DNA of 64,000 nucleotides. Origin: Brienomyrus brachyistius. Its lineage: Eukaryota > Chordata > Actinopteri > Osteoglossiformes > Mormyridae. The stretch lies in contig NC_064555.1 in assembly GCF_023856365.1 (NCBI RefSeq), forward strand, positions 12,489,754 through 12,553,753, written 5' to 3'. Made by a program: the position numbers and the translations under genes. This document shows positions 11,799 to 25,637 of the stretch, piece by piece. The notes under the pieces were generated by a model that did no database searches, was not told where the DNA came from, and saw only the letters and a program-made list of their open reading frames with translations. The stretch's first letter is position 1, and each line of letters begins with the position of its first letter.

Positions 11799-14017
11799 CT
11801 ACTGGTCATGGAATTTGGGTAACTTGTCCCCAGGGATGACGACATGCTCCGCACAGTCTTCTGTGATCACCACCAGGTGGACAACACCGCCGCTCACATT
11901 GTCCCTGCCGATTGCTAAAGTGAGAGCTGAAGAGGGAAATCCAGAATAATGTGACAGAGATTATAAAAATGCAAAAAATTACATGAGTAATAGCTTCAGG
12001 TAAGCTGATATAAGAGAACAAAGGGGATCATTTTATTCAGTACTTAAAAACTGAAAAACACTGAAAAAGATAAATGTCCTTGTGATGTGCACTTTCACAT
12101 TACCCTGCTGGTATTCTCTTAGGTACCTCCGTCAGCATGTAATGTAACTTCACACTAGCTCTCCTTTGGGTGTGTGGTGTAAGAATAAAGCTACTTCTAC
12201 AGCCCACATAATTCTCCACTGCTGGGTTCTAACAGGAAATTGTCAAAAAGCCCTAAAACAGCACCATACCATTAGTGGCAAACTGCAGGCACTCCTCTCG
12301 GCTCATGTCAGGCCTGTACTTCGCATCCACATAACCGTAGATGTAGGTGCTGCCTGACCCTGCGATGGTGAACGGCTGACTGACTAACATCCCGCCAAGA
12401 GACACTGTGTACACCTGTGTGGATAAAGGACAGTGTGACGGGTCATACCTCCATAAAGGTAACAAGCACAGCACGTCATTGATCTCAGCAAAACCACATT
12501 ATGATATTGATTTACAGATTGTTTTTTACACATTTTTTTGTTTATGTAAGGAATCGATGCCCATTTTTGTTCCTCAGATTGAGGTATCCATGGTCCACGA
12601 TGCAGGATCACCTGTGGGCCTTTCTTCCGGTCCCAGCCTGCGGTGATGAAGCCAGCCTGCAGATCCTCCCTGTTGCTGTAGCAAAGATCTCGCATCACAG
12701 AGGCTGCGGCCTGGACTAGAGGAGGGGAGTCCATCTGGATGCTTCCGGAGAAGGGCACACATACTTATTAACCCTCCTGGCAGATTAGCCTAAATGTGCT
12801 GAACTAGGTAAATAAAACATCACAAATGGTCTGAAGCTCACAATAGAAAACACGAGTTTATGCATTAAAGAGTTTGCTGTCCTGTCAAAGACCACATGAA
12901 GATTGTGTTTCATATTCTTACCAGCCTTGTATGCAATTAATATGTCACTACAGAGTGCTGTATTATTGCTAATAAGGTGCTCATGCTATTATACCATTAA
13001 AACTTTGCCATGTTGTCAATCTTTTTTTTCTTAGCATTGCAGTGAGAAACAATGTAACCAGAGAGTAACATACCTGTGGAATGACAGCTGGAACTTAGCT
13101 GCCCGTGTAGCTGCCTGTGCGTCTGCCAGGGAACCAGCGATGCAGCAGAATATCTTGTCATGAACCTGGATCAGCTTGTTGATGGCCTTGGAGGCCACAT
13201 AGGACCTGCAGCACAGACAGAGACATCTCTGTGTAAACTGACTGGCAAAGAATGTTACATAAAATTGCACACTATAACTGCACTATGTAGAAATAGTACT
13301 TTTCACAGAAGCAGGGAATTCTCACCCTATTGAGGCCCTGGAATCGGATCCAATTAGAACTCCTCCATTGAACTTAGCTGCCAGTATAGTGGTCTGTGAA
13401 TTGAATCAAATTGCATTAATTACATTAATCAACAAAACCAGCATGACAACTGAGAGATAGAAGCAGTTAGTAAACTTTGATTAATAACATCGTCGGGTGC
13501 TCATTGGAGAAATGAAACACGTATTTTATTTCCAAATATAATTAATTCTAAGTATTCGTTAATTAATTAGTTCTACAGTCACTTTCCTTTGACATCACTG
13601 TAATTATACGGTACCTGCTTTAAATATCATCATTGTTGTCATGATCAGCATCATCCCCAGGCCGCAAATAATAACTTTTTGAGTATTTAAAGGGTTTAAT
13701 GTAAAATTGCATTCATTTTTTATGAAAAAGTCGAAAGTGAAAGTAAATTTTACGACACTCCATGTATAAATACATTGTATATTCACAATTAAATACCACC
13801 TGATCATGAGAATTCATAATTTGACTAAAAGACACTTAACAAAATAAAGCATCTAGCATAAAGATGTTAAATAATAATTATAATAACCTAATAACAACAC
13901 GCCAGAACTTTCAAACCTTAGCCATCTAGTTCTTTCTGGGTCGCCCTTCACCCACCACGGAATATTTAAGGAATTAATACTCACGCCCGTACTAACGCCT
14001 TTGATTCTTGTGTCCAT
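11799..14017 (-). CDS. psmb12: Proteasome subunit beta 12 (fish-specific beta1-like, LMP2-like)
   Basis: A teleost beta1-family subunit found only in the fish MHC region; it is presumed to enter the 20S core at the beta1 position. Exons (minus): 14017-13985, 13393-13326, 13205-13074, 12741-12612, 12414-12270, 11926-11799, giving 211 aa. A very short propeptide (11 residues, ending STG) precedes Thr1 of [11 protein letters not shown]. Asp17 (GSDSRASIG) and Lys33 are kept, so it should be active. Residue 45 is Ile ([12 protein letters not shown]) where constitutive beta1 has Arg, which suggests hydrophobic rather than acidic preference; this is inference. All exon phases match psmb9a, showing common origin, but exon 5 is one codon longer. 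It shares a divergent upstream region with psmb13a. Confidence 0.93.
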
Positions 14018-14206
14018 ATTACTTAATTCCAATTCTGGAAATTTTACATGGAAGCTGTAAGAAACAGTTTAGACGCACAGCGCAAATGAACGGAAGTCAC
14101 GGTGAAAATAGTGACATCATGCGGCGTGAAGCACGTTACAGGAGCTGAAATACCGAATTCGAAACTATACTGAAATAAAACCAGGAAATTATCATTTACC
14201 CTAGAC
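14018..14206. promoter_or_regulatory. Bidirectional promoter between psmb12 and psmb13a
   Basis: The two start codons face away from each other with only 189 bp between them, so both transcripts must start here. A CRE/X2-like TGACATCA lies at 14112-14119. The same 8-mer occurs in the SXY-like module of the class I gene at 59049-59056. No clear TATA box is visible. The layout recalls the divergent PSMB9/TAP1 promoter of mammals. Confidence 0.75.
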
Positions 14207-16603
14207 ATGGCGCTATCTTATGTCATAGAACCTTCTTTACCAGGTTTTAATTTCGAAAATTCGGGAAGGTATGTGTATCTTAACCGAGTAGCATAGCTGT
14301 GTTATGATTGTAATCGGGATATTGCTTTCCTATAAAGGCGAAAGTATATTTCGTAATGCATTTTTGCATTTAAAATAACTTCGTTAAAAGAATGCATACA
14401 ATTAGGGTCCTTGGTATGTACGCTTGGCTACTCAAATTCATGCTTTAAAGCGCTACAGACGCAGAATGGGTATTTGCGAACAGGGGAAATCAGAGTTCCC
14501 CCTAATCTCCACTCTGGTGCAGCAAATGACCATAGACATTATGTTTTAATGCCGGTGGATGTCTGTAATGTTCCATGAACAATGTGCATTAATATTTCTT
14601 ATAGTACTTGTTTTGGTTTTTTTGTGCTAGGAATGTTGCTCTCGACGGCATACTCAATGAGGGAAATGCAAAGGCCCCTACGCCTCTAAAGACAGGGACC
14701 ACCATAGCTGGTGTCGTCTGTAAGGTAACGCTCATGTACTTTTTGTTAAATATGTTTATGCGTATTCTTAACCTGTAATAAATAAGTGGTGCTTGTATGA
14801 CCCTTATCCATATGTAATCTTCATAATCTGATTGACACTGGTGAACAAGATTTTAAAAATATTTTCTTCCCTTGTTATTAAGATCTGTGCCTGCAATGTA
14901 TTATGAAAAGGAAAACTCAGGCATTTTGATATTTTATTATTTTGAAAAGATAAAGCACTGTCTGAACCATTAAAATGACAAAAAAGTGCCCATTTTTTCC
15001 CTAATGTTGACAGGATGGTGTGGTGTTGGGCGCAGACACTCGAGCGACCTCCAGTGAAGTTGTGGCTGACAAGATGTGTGCCAAGATCCACTACATTGCG
15101 CCTAACATCTAGTGAGTATGTCCCATAATCTAGCTGCATCTGTGGGAACTGCTATTTTGACACCCAGTCTCACTGGTTTCAGTTAGTGAAGGTAATGCAC
15201 AAGTGTGCGTGTACCATGTGTGCGTGTGTACCATGTGTGCGTGTGTACCATGTGTGCGTGTGTACCATGTGTGCGTGTACCATGTGTGTGTATCGTGTGA
15301 GTGTGCCATGTGTGTGCATGTACCATGTGTGCGTGTGTGCCATGTGTATGTGCCATGTGGTTCACACTGCCCTCACTTCTAAGTCCATCCACATCCTCGA
15401 CCCTCCTCAGTTGCTGTGGAGCTGGGACGGCTGCAGACACAGAGAAGACGACAGATCTCCTCTCCTCCAACCTCGCCATCTTCTCCCTGAACAGCGGCAG
15501 AAACCCGCGTGTTGTGATGGCCATGCAGATTCTCCAGGACCTGCTCTTTAGGTGTGCATGCTTCTGACAGTGATTTACAGTGATATAGTTGTTTGTTGGT
15601 CATTATGGCGCTTCAAACACCTTTTATCTCTTAGTTTTCTAGTAGTTTTATTGTTTATTTTACTTACCCTGTGTGTGTACTGGGCTGTCAGGTACCGGGG
15701 CCAGATCGGAGCACATCTCATCCTTGGGGGAGTCGACTGTGCAGGCAGCCATCTCTATACTGTTGGGCCATATGGAGACATGGACAAAGTGCCATACCTG
15801 GCAATGGGTAAGTGATAAAGTCTATAAACGTGCATCTGCTCTGTGCCTTTTCAGGAGCCGGACCGAAGGGAAGCCTGTATCTAAAAATACATTTTTTATA
15901 TTGGGGGGGGGGGGGGGTGCTCCCCCTTGATAGATTTCTCTAATCTGGAAAGGGGGGTATTTCCATGATGGACTCTGGACTCCCACTACCCTGCATTAGA
16001 CAAGCGAGTATAAAAAATGAATAGATGTATACCAGAATATCCAAAATCTTTTGAAGAGACTTTTTACATCTTGTTTGGTTGTAGGGTCTGGTGATCTTCC
16101 TGCAATGGGGATACTGGAGGATGGTTTCAGAGCTAATATGGAGGTATGATCACATTCACGTATCTGTCCATCTTCCAACTGCTTATATTGGTTAGGGTCA
16201 CATGGGTAGCACAGGGCACAACGATAGGGTAAACCTGGGATGGGTACTTCGAAATGCCAGTTATCTTTGGACTGTGGGAGGAAATTCATGTGGGAAGAAT
16301 ACGATAACCCCCCCCCCACACACACACACACACACACATACAGGTTTGTAGTTATATCTCTGTGGGGACACTCCATTCATTTCTATGGCGAAAACTCTAA
16401 TCCCAACACGACAACCTTAACCCCTACCCAGCCCTAACCTTAAGCATAAGTAACCAATGTCATTTTTAGTTTTTTTTTTTTATTGCATTCACAGATCTTT
16501 GTGGGGAGCTGAAAAATGGTCTCCACAATGTCAAAATAGCATGTTTTTATCACATTGTGGGGGAATTCGGTCCCCACAATGTAATATGTAATATAAACGT
16601 AAT

Positions 16604-16637
<34 letters not shown>

Positions 16638-17386
16638 TGGAAGCGGGATTCAAACCCCAGCCCCCAAATGGTGAATTGCAGTTTCCCTATTATCCCTGGC
16701 TGTGAATGCTGTGTGTGCCCTGCAATAGGTTGTCACTCCACACTGGGTTATTCCCTACCTTGTGCCTGTTGTCTCCAGGATAGTCTCCCTGTGACCCTGT
16801 ATAGGACAGGCAGTCTAGAAAATAAATGAATGTGTGTGTGTGTGTGGAGGGGGGGGGCGTTATGTATAAATTTAAAAAATAGATCAAATGCTCCCATGAT
16901 ACAATAAAAAACCTTTTATTTCGATGTTGATGTTTTTTCAGGTCCCACGACTATAAACTCAATTTAATAAAAATCTGTGGCTGCAATGAAAACACTAAAA
17001 ATGCCAAAAGACTTGTATTTTGGTTACTTATGGGTAAGGTTACGGCTGGGTAGGGGTTGTGGATGTCATTGTTGGGATTGGGAATTTTGCCGTAGAAATT
17101 AATGGACAGTCCCCACAAAGTTATGAAGGTGTGTATGTCTCTGAACCCCACTAAACATGCTTCCTCCTCTGCCCTTCAGCTGGAGGCAGCAAAGGCACTA
17201 GTCCGTGATGCCATCCATGCAGGAATCATGAGCGACCTGGGCTCAGGAAATAACATAGACATATGTGTCATAACCAGACAAGGAGTGGATTACATCAGGT
17301 CCTATGAAGAGTCTGCCTACAAAGACAAAAGGTGATACTTTGCATATTAAGTTGTTTATCTTAAATGCCTTTTCAATGTGTGTGTG

Positions 17387-17432
<46 letters not shown>

Positions 17433-17637
17433 ATCAGAGAAAAAATAGTATGGACTAATATTCAGCTTTTTAATAAAAATTAGAAAACAAAATCTAAAAA
17501 TAATTTGTTAATGATGGCTTTTCTCCCCCAGGCAGAGGAGGTATAAGTACAAGGCAGGGACCACTGCAGTGCTGGGGGAGAGGGTCGTCCCACTGGAGCT
17601 GGTCCAGGAGACAGTGCAGAAAATGGACATCGCCTGA
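14207..17637 (+). CDS. psmb13a: Proteasome subunit beta 13a (beta2i-type, MECL1-like)
   Basis: A catalytic beta2-type immunoproteasome subunit of fish, related to PSMB10 (MECL-1); beta2 sites cleave after basic residues. Exons: 14207-14268, 14631-14724, 15014-15111, 15411-15551, 15692-15807, 16085-16143, 17180-17331, 17532-17637, giving 275 aa. A 43-residue propeptide ends in KTG before Thr1 of [11 protein letters not shown]. Asp17 (GADTRATSS) and Lys33 are present, and Gly45 lies in CCGAGTAAD as in beta2 subunits. The [12 protein letters not shown] and AGTTAVLGE blocks and the long C-terminal arm that wraps beta3 are present. ATG in GACATGG is a good start context. A poly(A) signal AATAAA lies at 17729-17734. 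In fish this MHC-linked gene is named psmb13; a PSMB10 name would be the main alternative. Confidence 0.93.
15197..15362 (+). repeat. psmb13a: GTGTGCGTGTACCAT minisatellite in psmb13a intron 3
   Basis: About ten imperfect copies of a 14-17 bp unit (GTGTGCGTGTACCAT and variants ending GCCAT). It sits only about 50 bp before the exon 4 acceptor. Confidence 0.85.
16170..17130. repeat. psmb13a: Repeat cluster in psmb13a intron 6
   Basis: In order: a decayed minus-strand SINE (about 16170-16290); a plus-strand copy of the 'gtggggactctccattc' repeat (16353-16605) with (CA)n at 16606-16634; a plus-strand SINE fragment (about 16650-16825) ending in a TG/poly-G run; and a minus-strand copy of the 'gtggggac' repeat (about 16935-17130). 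Two copies of one family in opposite orientation flank the SINE piece. Confidence 0.6.
17379..17430. repeat. psmb13a: (TG)n(TA)n(CA)n microsatellite in psmb13a intron 7
   Basis: A TG run, then TATATATATA, then a CA run of about 30 bp. It is nearly palindromic and could form a hairpin. Confidence 0.9.
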
Positions 17638-17734
17638 GTGGAACTTCATCATTTTTTACATCTGCCAGTTTTGTAATTATGATGTAGAGAAATGTGGGGC
17701 TTGAATGATTCTTCAAAGAGTCATTTTTAATAAA

Positions 17735-18773
17735 CAATTACAAATATACACACAAAGAGCATTGCTATTGTACTATCATTGCTTAGAACATGAGAATCTT
17801 TCCAGCGATATTTGACTGGTTCTCATGTTTTATTTAGTACCATCTGTTTTCTTTAGATCATGCTTGAATAAGGTTTGCTGATCAGGATATGTTACAATAA
17901 TCCACTGGAAAAAAAGAAAATGAAAAATGTAAATTCATAGGTGTTACATCCTTGATTATTTGCAATGATATAGTGGCAATAAACCCTGTTAATCTTTACT
18001 ATATTAATATCCAATTCTAGTGTATGAACATTCGTTTTCAGTTAAATGTTAAGTCAAGACAAGCATCCATATATCAATCTGACCGCTTATCCTAGTCAGG
18101 TTCTGAGGAAATTGAACAATGCAAGAAAAAACAATGCAATTAACAATAAATATATTGCTTTAGGCTTATAATTAATGGATATATGAGATAGATCGTAATT
18201 AAGTAGATGTATGACTCTCAGCGGGGACGCTGTGATCATATGGTGGCTGGTTCGAATCCCCTTGCTGGCGGAGTGATTTCACTGTGGAACTCAGCTTTCT
18301 GATCCTCATCTGTACGTCACTTTCGATAAAAATGTTAAATAAGTAAATGTAAGTACGTAAATGTACGTAAAAGTAAGTATCGGGGGCAAGTGTTGCGACA
18401 ATGTGGTCTAATTCTGTAATCATGAATAGAAACATAAACAGTCGCTGCAGATCATATTGCATCGGTGGTGTTTTATTTACAAAAAAACCTATTTGAGAAA
18501 CCTGCTTCGGCGAAGTCTTCCTGCCACTAAATGACGCGCAGTACGTAATGCTCCTATTGGGTAAACCGGGGTAACCTGTAGTTTGTCAATCTCAGTGTTA
18601 GTTGAAATGTATATCATTTTTATACTCGAAATAAACTAGCTGTAACGACGAAGGTTACATAACGCCTTTTCTATAATACTATTTAATGTGAAGAAAAAAA
18701 TAAATATTACAGTAAGCACGACTGCATGTTAACTAGAATTAAAATCGAAAGTAAGCTCACAAAATATAACCAC
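17735..18773. other. psmb13a-psmb8a intergenic region
   Basis: No gene is seen. About 18205-18350 is a short plus-strand SINE remnant of a different family: a tRNA-like GGCTGGTTCGAATCCCC B-box, followed by the CTTTCGATAAAAATGTTAAA tail typical of other fish tRNA-SINEs. The remainder is AT-rich unique sequence. Confidence 0.5.
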
Positions 18774-18787
18774 CTTTCAGTTTCGAA
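18774..18787. promoter_or_regulatory. ISRE-like element upstream of psmb8a
   Basis: CTTTCAGTTTCGAA holds a perfect TTTCNNTTTC core, 116-129 bp upstream of the psmb8a ATG. A CTATATATG TATA-like stretch follows at about 18812. This position and match make it the best ISRE candidate in the window. Confidence 0.65.
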
Positions 18788-18902
18788 AGTATCAGGAAAC
18801 ACATCACTTCCCTATATATGCTGCACCTAAGCCGGTCATATTTTTTGAACATTTTATATAATTATTCGTTACAGATTATAGATCACCGTCAACTCCGGCA
18901 GA

Positions 18903-21709
<2,807 letters not shown>

Positions 21710-21784
21710 TCCCCTAGTGTATCTCAGCACTTCCATGCGATACACTATGGCTACTCTACAAGCCTGTTTGTGATTCCAAATAAA

Positions 21785-22495
21785 GACTTGATTTCAAGCA
21801 GTACATGTTTGTTTCTTGTGTGCATAATAGTGATGTCACAAGATAGTCGTTAATGAATATGAGAAAAGATTAGCAGGAGCAAATTTAGCTATATTCTGTA
21901 AACTAGTCCTACTATAAACAGAGTAAAAATGGAAATATGACAACTATTAAAAAGAAATGGGTAATTAAAAGGCCTTTCTGTTAAAAGGATAACACATTAG
22001 TACTGTCATTTTCAAGTCACTTGACCAGACCTTTCATTATAGAAATAAGAGTGCAGCAAGTAGAATGATGAACTTTAACTGGATGTACAGAATCCAGCAC
22101 ACGCAGCGGGATAACAGTGCTCAAAGTGGGCCAGTACTCGGCTGTTCATAGTACCAGTACCTCTTTGATTTCTCCTTCAAAGTACCAGGATCGGTTCTTA
22201 CGTACTGGTACCTCTCATAACCTACCATTAGGGAATAATAAGGTGACTGACATCTGATTTGTCATACTTCAGCACTGCAGATACCCTGGACTGAATGACG
22301 GTCTATCGCAAGGCAGTGAAGGCACACATGCTCATTATCCACAGCAAGACACTGTAAAAAAAGCCCTGCACACATACACACACCTGGGAGCACGGATTCA
22401 GTGTGCGACAGTCCACATGAAGTTCATTTAGGAAAGGGAGTGGAGATTCAGTGCGACAGCCCAGATAAAGTCCATTTAGGGAAGAATCAATAAAT
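21785..22495. other. psmb8a 3' flank, no feature seen
   Basis: Unique sequence with no recognisable gene or repeat, apart from two GTACCAG/GTACTGG inverted motifs at about 22130-22215. Confidence 0.4.
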
Positions 22496-22614
22496 CCATC
22501 CATCCATTTTCCAATCCGCTTATCCTACTGGGTCGCGGGGGGTCCGGAGCCTATCCTGGAAGCAATGGGCATGAGGCAGGGAACAACCCAGGATGGGGGG
22601 CCAGTCCATCGCAG
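22496..22614 (-). mobile_element. 5'-truncated SINE with target duplication
   Basis: Only the tail-proximal 119 bp of the young SINE are present. A perfect 13-bp duplication AGAATCAATAAAT flanks it (22483-22495 and 22615-22627). 5' truncation with a target duplication is the mark of LINE-driven insertion. Confidence 0.9.
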
Positions 22615-23167
22615 AGAATCAATAAATTTATGACTAAAATTACATCAGAATTATATACAGAGATGACAATGTGAGAATGTCTGACAAGGATTATTTTATT
22701 TAGTTATAGTTAGTTTTCATGTAATTAGTTACTATTTTCACCAGAATGACAGGGGATGTCAGCCTTTCCAGCCACAAGGCTATTTGTCCATACACTCACC
22801 AGGGTACATTTTGCCAACATGGTTCAGGGGAGGCAGGGTACCTAATACAGATCCGTGACCCACCAATGTGCCATGGACCAGTGATTGTGAAACCTGTGGC
22901 CTGTACTACGAAGGGGGTTTAACCAAAGCAGATTTAACCTGGAGTTAATTTGTGAATGCTCGGTTGACAAAATTGGGTTGTCTCAATCGGTTCTAATCAG
23001 TACTATGATGCCGGTTAAGAAGTTGATTTGTTACGTCGGTGTTAATTGCATTGGAGTTTGTGTGCGTTCACATAAATGGAGCACGTTCGGCAGCGCAAGT
23101 CACTGTTTGGGTCATGACACGATCTCCATATTTCACAGAGGAAGACTGCATGCTAATTATGCAGGGC
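22615..23167. other. Region left of the retrovirus 3' LTR
   Basis: GGCCTGTACTACGAAGGGGG at about 22900, followed by TTTAACC, resembles the ends of fish Harbinger-type elements. A matching opposite end is not obvious. The LTR fragment that begins at 23168 is cut off against this sequence. Confidence 0.35.
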
Positions 23168-23302
23168 TAATTGCTCTGCATTCTCTGAAGGTTACAAGGT
23201 CACTCTCTACACAGTTTACATCAGCTTCTTAATAGAGTCCTAATAATTACATTCTCTATGCATTATGAGGTGCTAAATAATATTCCATATATTTCCCCCC
23301 TT
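23168..23302 (-). repeat. 3' LTR fragment (U3) and polypurine tract
   Basis: About 120 bp matching the U3 part of the LTR at 29470-29591, including its TGGAATATTATTTAGCAC start. Immediately upstream (minus sense, 23288-23302) is the purine run AAAGGGGGGAAATATA, placed where a plus-strand primer site should be. The rest of this LTR has been lost on the left. Confidence 0.8.
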
Positions 23303-23871
23303 TCAGACTCACATGAGTCCCACACACAATCCTGTCCATCCAGCCTAGGAAGGAGGGCAAAACCCCTGAGCTTCAGGGAAATTACGCTCCCGGCGCGGCC
23401 CCCCTTCGGGGTCCATGGCTGGCATGGCTCACAAACTACCAACGCTCAGATTCAGACACCCGTGGTATAGTGGCTTCTCCAGTAAATAGTGGAGAGTAAT
23501 TACTGCCATGTAATAAAGTCTCCAAGACATATTGCACACACTATCCACATAATCTACCACGACTACATCAACTAATACAATCTCAATACGCAATATATGT
23601 GTCACACAAGGATAACTGAGAGGTTATCTGACAATGCCCCAGTATAGTGTCCATATCATACACTTCTTCATTATGCTGATCGTTCCAGCTATCAAAGTCA
23701 GCAGCTGCACCCCAGCAGGTCCTTCATGTTGGACTCATGGCCGGAACGGCTTGACTTCCAACATGTGTAGGACCTTGCCAACGATGTCTGTGTTGCCAGG
23801 TGGTTCCATGTTTGTCCAGGAATTTGCTGCTCTGAAAGGTCCTCCCACCACCTTCGACATAGCAGCTATTG

Positions 23872-24060
23872 TCACATGTTGAACAGCGTGCTACTCACTA
23901 GGGTATACAGTAAAGAAACTACACAGCGAAAGATTAGTAAGAGAGCAAGAATAATCACAGTTCCTATGAAAATTGCCTCCTTAATGGCTTGCTGCCAACT
24001 TCCCCACATATTATACCACCAGTCAAACATTCCTGCATGTTGACCTGCATCTCTTGCCAT
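23872..24060 (-). pseudogene. Retroviral envelope-like C-terminal fragment
   Basis: A 62-codon frame with a tryptophan-rich segment (WWYNMWGSWQQ) followed by a strongly hydrophobic stretch of about 25 residues. This is the usual layout of the end of a retroviral transmembrane envelope subunit. It lies just upstream of the polypurine tract, as env does. Frames to its right are broken, so no full protein is encoded. Confidence 0.6.
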
Positions 24061-24960
24061 CTCATCCTGTAACCCCTGCGATTTAACACTTTGAGGTGTC
24101 TCCTGGCGAACTGATTGGCTTGTCCTGCTCTGTGTCTTCTCTTGCTGTCTGTGTTTTCCCCTTTTCCTGCTTGAAAATAACCTTGCATATTTGAGTTAGA
24201 CACCCCATGTACAACTTCAACTCATAAACCTTGTTTTTTTTTGTTTTCCGTAGCACTCCCCCCTTGCGCAATGGCGAAGACCATGCGCATTCATTATTAA
24301 GGTGTCAACCACCGACAGAGACACAAACAAAAATCCATCATGGTTGTGAAACAGACCATCAGAGTCCTTAGCATCCCACTTTGTTTCCACACAGAGGCCT
24401 CATAAGGCCCCCCTCCCGTGGCTGAACTCACACCCCAAGTATGTGGCCTGTTCGTTTCAGTATTGCAGCTTAGCTTTGGGCACCTCAGGCCCCCTTTCGC
24501 TAAGACCTTCAGCAATGGCAGCTTCAGTGCCTGTGCGTATAACACAGAGCAGATCACTCACATACTGTAGCGCTGTCCTTCTTAAATTCAGCCCATCCAA
24601 ATCTGCCCTAAGCACATGTTCACATTCCTGCACTATCCTTGTGTAGATGTACTGCTGACTCCTATATGTAAATGTAAACAAAAACTGAGACTGGTGTGTT
24701 AGGTACACACTGAAAAATGCCAACTACAAATCCACAACTATGAACCACTTTGCACTGGGTGGCACATTTGTTAGCAAGGTGTGAGAATTGGGATCTTCTG
24801 CTTATTGATCCTCCACTAACCACTTCAAACAATTCATAAACCAACCTCCACATTTTGCCTCCTGCCTTTTAGACAGACAGACAGATGGGAGGTAATAATA
24901 ACATAATAACATCTTCTACCCCGTATTAGCTATACTGCCCCCTATTAAACAACAAATTTT

Positions 24961-25190
24961 GTTGCAGCAGGCTGTATTGTCCACTGAGCACCTCTACACC
25001 CCCCTCTGTACATTTTATGTCAATTTGCAGCTGACACAAAGCATCTCTGCCTAACAAATTCACTGGGATATGCTCTGATGTTAGTTTGGGCATATTTACA
25101 TTTTTGTCCCCTATCTGAACTTCTACTATACAAGATTCTGCTTCGTGCCCTCCGGTACAGACCTCTGAACACCAAATCCTGCAGGTCCTG
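24961..25190 (-). pseudogene. Retropepsin-like fragment
   Basis: On the minus strand one frame carries HIPVNLLGRDALCQLQ, matching the C-terminal (I/L)LGRD block of retroviral proteases. The catalytic DTG region is not found upstream. An adjoining frame at about 25267-25450 (with METAAKQ) may be the end of gag. Stops and frameshifts separate the pieces. Confidence 0.55.
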
Positions 25191-25637
25191 CTCTGTCTCA
25201 GTGCTCCTCCTCCTCATTTCAGCCACACTCAGTCACAGAGGTTAGCACGGTAACCGTCAAAAGGACATGCATCATTCACAGGAGTCCCTGTCGCCGCTGC
25301 CAGGCCACTGCTTTGCAGCAGTCTCCATTCCTTCTACCCCCAAAGCGCGAGCCATAACTGCCTTTATGTCCCCTATCGCCAGGAGTCGACCCATAGTTTC
25401 CTCCTCAAATACTCTCATCCACTTCTCTCAGGCACCTGTGCCATACATCTATGTCTGACTCCTCAGATCTCCAGTCCAGTCAAAAGTTCCACTAATTATC
25501 TACTTCTTCCCTTGCGTTCTTGCTCTTATACTGTACTCTCCTTACTGTAGCTTTAAGTTTAAGATTTGTCCAAATTTTTCAGTAACCTACCCACACTTAT
25601 ACTACAGAGAATGTTTTTGCATTAAAGATCGCAAATA

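Noticed and set aside
15186..15551. Cysteine-rich frame reading through the minisatellite into psmb13a exon 4
   Set aside because: Produced by the GTGTGCGTGTACCAT repeat; the real exon starts at 15411 after a clear acceptor.
14207..17637. Naming the beta2-type gene psmb10
   Set aside because: Position beside psmb12 and psmb8a in the fish MHC class I region is that of psmb13a; the alternative name is noted but less likely.
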